This document shows positions 60,396 to 64,000 of a stretch of DNA of 64,000 nucleotides, piece after piece (positions within the stretch are counted from its first letter, which is position 1; every line of letters starts with the position of its first letter). Made by a program: the position numbers and the translations under genes. Source of the stretch: Mactra quadrangularis. Its lineage: Eukaryota > Mollusca > Bivalvia > Venerida > Mactridae. The notes below the pieces were generated by a model that did not search any database, had not been told where the DNA came from, and worked only from the letters and a program-made list of their open reading frames with translations. Location of the stretch: the NCBI GenBank assembly GCA_025267735.1, contig CM046294.1:902001-966000 (forward strand). The letters are read 5' to 3'.

Positions 60396-61556
60396 TTTTT
60401 TTGTTACAATCACCTTTGCATGTTTATAAGTAAAAGTATAAATATTTCCTTTAATAAAATTTTATAAAGAACAAAGAAACCATCGAGTATATTGAACCCA
60501 GATGGTTGACTCAATTATCGTTCATACAACATACTTAATCATGAAATACAACATTTTATACAAATGTAATTAAGTCGACAAACCTGGACCTCATTAAATA
60601 AAAATAAAATGTTTTGTAAACACGGTTATTGATAGAGTCGTGGTTTGGGATTCAATTTTTGAAAAGAAACCACTGTTTTTACTGACATGACCCTTTTTAA
60701 TATCTCTATATATTACAACTTACAAGATACTTAAAACTTTAAAAACGAGACAAGCCATTACATTTTGTTTATGTGTCAAATCAATTTTCGACCGTTTGGG
60801 ACAATATAGTATTTCTATACTTAAAGAATTTGTAATATTTTTCATGGGAAAGTAACCAAATAGTTCAATCCCTAATTACCTTTGTATACATTTTGTTAAC
60901 AAAGATTCATACAATGTATCTTATTTTAGGCTAGGTTAAAGTATTACGCATGTAATGAGTGTACTTTAGAGCCCAGCTTTGAACTCTGCCGCCAATCATA
61001 TTAGTTTAACCATGTTAGATTCAAACTTTCGATTGTCATATGAGCAACAGTGTACGAACTTTTATTTGGTCTTCACGTCATATGTTTACAGTACTATTTA
61101 AATATTACCAGCGACCAGTTCACTTTACAAGTCTTCCTGGACAATTTCTTTTGCCACTGCTCGCGAAGCCATTCTCTTAACTTAATTCTAAGCGAGGAAA
61201 ATCAACAATATCGTAGAACTTTCATTGAAGATAGTGAAATGTCGTGCCTAGAAATTAAAGTTAATTAAAAATACAGCTGTGCGAAACAAAATTTTCTTTA
61301 TATTTTAAAACAAAAAAGTCAAAGCATTTCTTGTAACTATCGCTTTAGGCCAGCATGTTTGATTCATAACACGATACGCTTCAATACGCTGTCAATAAAA
61401 ACAATAACAAGATATTCTACCGTTTCAACGATTTCAAACGACAAATAACAAAAGGTGCATATCAAATCTTAACAAACTATGTATAAAGCACTTTTTGAGG
61501 ATTGTTCCGTTGTGTAGAGATAAAGTGCAAACAGCAACGATCAAAACATATGGTCG

Positions 61557-62226
61557 TATTGTTAAATTGTGATTTAAATGTTTGTCGCGCACACATTCGC
61601 CCCGCTAATTTAAATACTCAATATAAGCTAAATATTCACCGTGCATACATGTAGCTACGGATGGCTTTATAATCTAACTGAGCACTGAAATTCTGTAGGG
61701 TGTATTTAAATCAGTGGGGTTGATAATTGCTCCACTGTCAGTTGAATCAAAATTAACAATACATTTTCTAAGTAACACATTGGACAATTACTATACATTT
61801 CCTTGTTAAGTAATGATAAATTAACTATGTCACTAACTTAAGTGGGAAATTTAATAATTATGAGGTACGAGTCTTTGTTATACATCATGTAGTTTTATTA
61901 GTTATGCTTAATTAATTTGTATTCTTAATGACTATTAATTACCTCATTACATACGCCATTTATACACGTATTGTTTTACCGTAGCCGAAGTTAAATGCAT
62001 GTAGCAGGACCTGTTGTGACCTAGTGGCCAAAAAATAAATTATTCAACTGTCAGTGGAGCATACATCAACCCCACTGATTTAAATACACACTACAGTATT
62101 TCAGTGCTCAATTCGATTAAAAAAGTCATCCGTAGCTATGCCAATGAAGATTTAGCTTATATCGAGTATTTAAATCACCGGGGTGAATGTATGCACCACT
62201 GACAGTTGAATCACAATTTAACAATG
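61557..62226. mobile_element. Fold-back element, arms about 190 bp
   Basis: ATTGTTAAATTGTGATT (61558) mirrors AATCACAATTTAACAAT at the right end. TTTAAATCAGTGGGGTTGAT (61708) mirrors ATCAACCCCACTGATTTAAA (62066). GAGCACTGAAAT (61680) mirrors ATTTCAGTGCTC (62098). Each arm also carries CAACTGTCAGTGGAGCATAC-like motifs twice. No ORF. Confidence 0.85.
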
Positions 62227-63965
62227 GTTTTGTTACCTAAATAATAACTGAGGGGACAGCCATTATTATGGCTTGCCTGACCTGATAACGATAGTGGTAA
62301 CGGGAAGGTAATCCAGACTAGTTACAACGTTGGTCTGATAATCATTAGAAAACAAGCTCCGCATTGATTCGAATCCTATCCAAACCCGTACTCGTTTTTA
62401 CCTTGCACAATAAACTTTATCTTACTACCTCAGCACTGGAGGGTAAGGAAATGGACTATAGAGTCATTGATCTTGTTTAAGAACTTGCTTCACATTCGAG
62501 CTAATGTAATTTAATAAAAATTGTTCATAGGATTTCGTACTTTTGTCCTAATTCGTTTGGCTTTCAGTCAGGACTCTGGGTTCAAGCATCATACTCACTA
62601 TTAGCCCACGACATGTTTTCGCGGGTTTAACTTTAATACAGAACAGAACAGAACAGAACATACACTTTATTTGCTCACACCAAGATACATGGTACATGAG
62701 AACAAATGAATACAACATATTACAATTATTAACAAAGATCACATGACAGATAGACAAGATACATATACATACATACACCTCGCTTACTCATTCACACTTA
62801 CAACCAAATACACTACAATGTAAGAGACTATGAAAGAAATTATATTTTCAATAAATAAAAAGAAAAATTAATTTTTTATACGATCAAAAAGGTCATTGAC
62901 GTAGACTACTATGTACAGTCAACAGTACCATTCGGAACTCCTCGGCCATTCGCTACGAATTTATTCATACATGAAAGGTCGAGGTGTTCCGAATGTCAAC
63001 AGTACCTGTCAATGTATTTATTAACCGGTTATAAGTTTCCAATTTCAAAGGCTTCACAGATATAGATATACGAGAAACAATTACGACAGGCATGTTTATG
63101 CTGTTAGTATCAAACTTTGACCGGCAGTTCTTAATCAAGAAAAAGATTAACTTTTGAAAGTATGAAAGTATGATTGTGAATTGGTTACCTATTTTACGCA
63201 CGTCACATGTCATTGCTTAACATATAAAATCCTATTTACATCAATAGCTTAAGCGACTAGCTTTCATTGTCCATCAATACAATAAAAAGTGGGTTATTTT
63301 TATAGAAATGTTTATCAAATAGTAAAGATAATATCAATGTGTCCAGTTAAAGCAACACAGTTGTTAAGGTTTAGTATTATTGTATACTTCACCCACTCCT
63401 TGTTGTTTTCGTATGTTTACAAGTGTTTGTACCGCTCCTAATTTGGTCAGAAACACTCATACAACTCCCCAGCTGTGACAAAGGACTTGTCTATTAGCAC
63501 AACATCGTTAAAATTAACAATACGGATCAAATGGGTGACATGTTGAAGGTAAATAAGTAAAATTAAGATATACGTCCAGTTGTTAAATTCGTAAGTAAAA
63601 TCCGCTAAAACATCAATACAATATCATATCATTAGACTTAATCTAAAACATACTGTGATCTGAACTACTGTTTAGAGTTTTGACAACCAAAATCTACCTT
63701 CAGTTTCGATATACATCTACTTTCATAATGAAATGTAATAAATAACATTGACATGATTAAGTGACAAAAATCATTTATTTTCAAATATAAATGTTTAAAA
63801 TAAAATATATTGTCAGATAAGGCTGCAACAACTTGATGGTGTGTTCCATGCTTTGCTCGCACCTAATTTTTGATGGCTTTTACAAAAAAATATTTCCTCG
63901 CTCGCTCCTGAAAAATTGTTCAAACCACTATATAAAGCAACTGAATTCATATTTTTCTTAGCTCG
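62227..63965. other. No gene recognised; (GAACA)n at about 62638-62660
   Basis: The minus strand has AATAAAGTGTATGTTCTGTTC with a (TGTTC)n run, which looks like the 3' end of a decayed retroelement; a related (TGTTC)n run is at 57616-57636. The remaining frames are unsupported. Confidence 0.45.
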
Positions 63966-64000
63966 CTCGTCAACACAATTTAGGTCATTTTACGCCGTCC
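63966..64000 (-). mobile_element. Family-A SINE tail cut by the window end
   Basis: GTCAACACAATTTAGGTCAT and TTTACGCCGTCC equal the family-A tail on the minus strand (compare 17884-17912). The rest lies beyond the window. Confidence 0.7.

Overview
This is a eukaryotic, AT-rich genomic window. It has spliced genes with GT-AG introns, retrotransposed tRNA-derived SINEs, LINE fragments and many small inverted-repeat DNA elements. The gene content and the style of the SINEs suggest a lophotrochozoan animal, most likely a bivalve mollusc. That placement is inference; nothing in the window proves the species.

Layout. (1) 196-6688, + strand: the last six coding exons of a SUMF2-like gene (formylglycine-generating-enzyme fold, ER lumen). 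It lacks the catalytic cysteines and ends in an ER-retrieval-like KVEL. One intron holds a 20-bp minisatellite; another holds a SINE interrupted by a decayed LINE. (2) 8454-21106: two paralogous genes in head-to-head orientation (left on -, right on +). Each has five coding exons of exactly the same lengths (76, 358, 151, 206, 742 nt) and encodes a 510-residue protein: a signal peptide and four tandem ~117-120-residue repeats of a domain I do not recognise. They share a 3.3-kb intergenic region filled with SINEs and fold-back elements. (3) 23169-42800, - strand: a 20-exon gene whose exon phases all join into a 2029-residue type I membrane protein. Its order is signal peptide, thrombospondin type-1 repeat, Cys-rich module, nine EGF-like modules, a ~1350-residue unrecognised ectodomain with coiled coil and LxGAK heptads, an Ig domain, one transmembrane helix and a short basic tail. 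Two of its EGF exons lie in a recent ~1.2-kb tandem duplication. (4) 50354-50537, + strand: the first coding exon of a rhodopsin-class GPCR; no later exon was recognised. (5) The rest, mainly 43-64 kb, is intergenic or intronic and carries mobile elements.

Repeats are a main theme. At least three tRNA-headed SINE families (A, B and C below) and a set of solo fragments (D) all end in the same 3' module: TATGACCT, then TGTGTTG, then CGGCGT-TAAA-CCCAA. Two SINE copies are interrupted inside that tail by other elements. At least six fold-back or terminal-inverted-repeat structures without coding capacity are present.

The strongest candidates for undescribed biology are the inverted pair of four-repeat secreted proteins and the large TSP1-EGF-Ig membrane protein. 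Gene models were joined by hand from splice sites, reading phase and paralogue comparison. No database search was possible.
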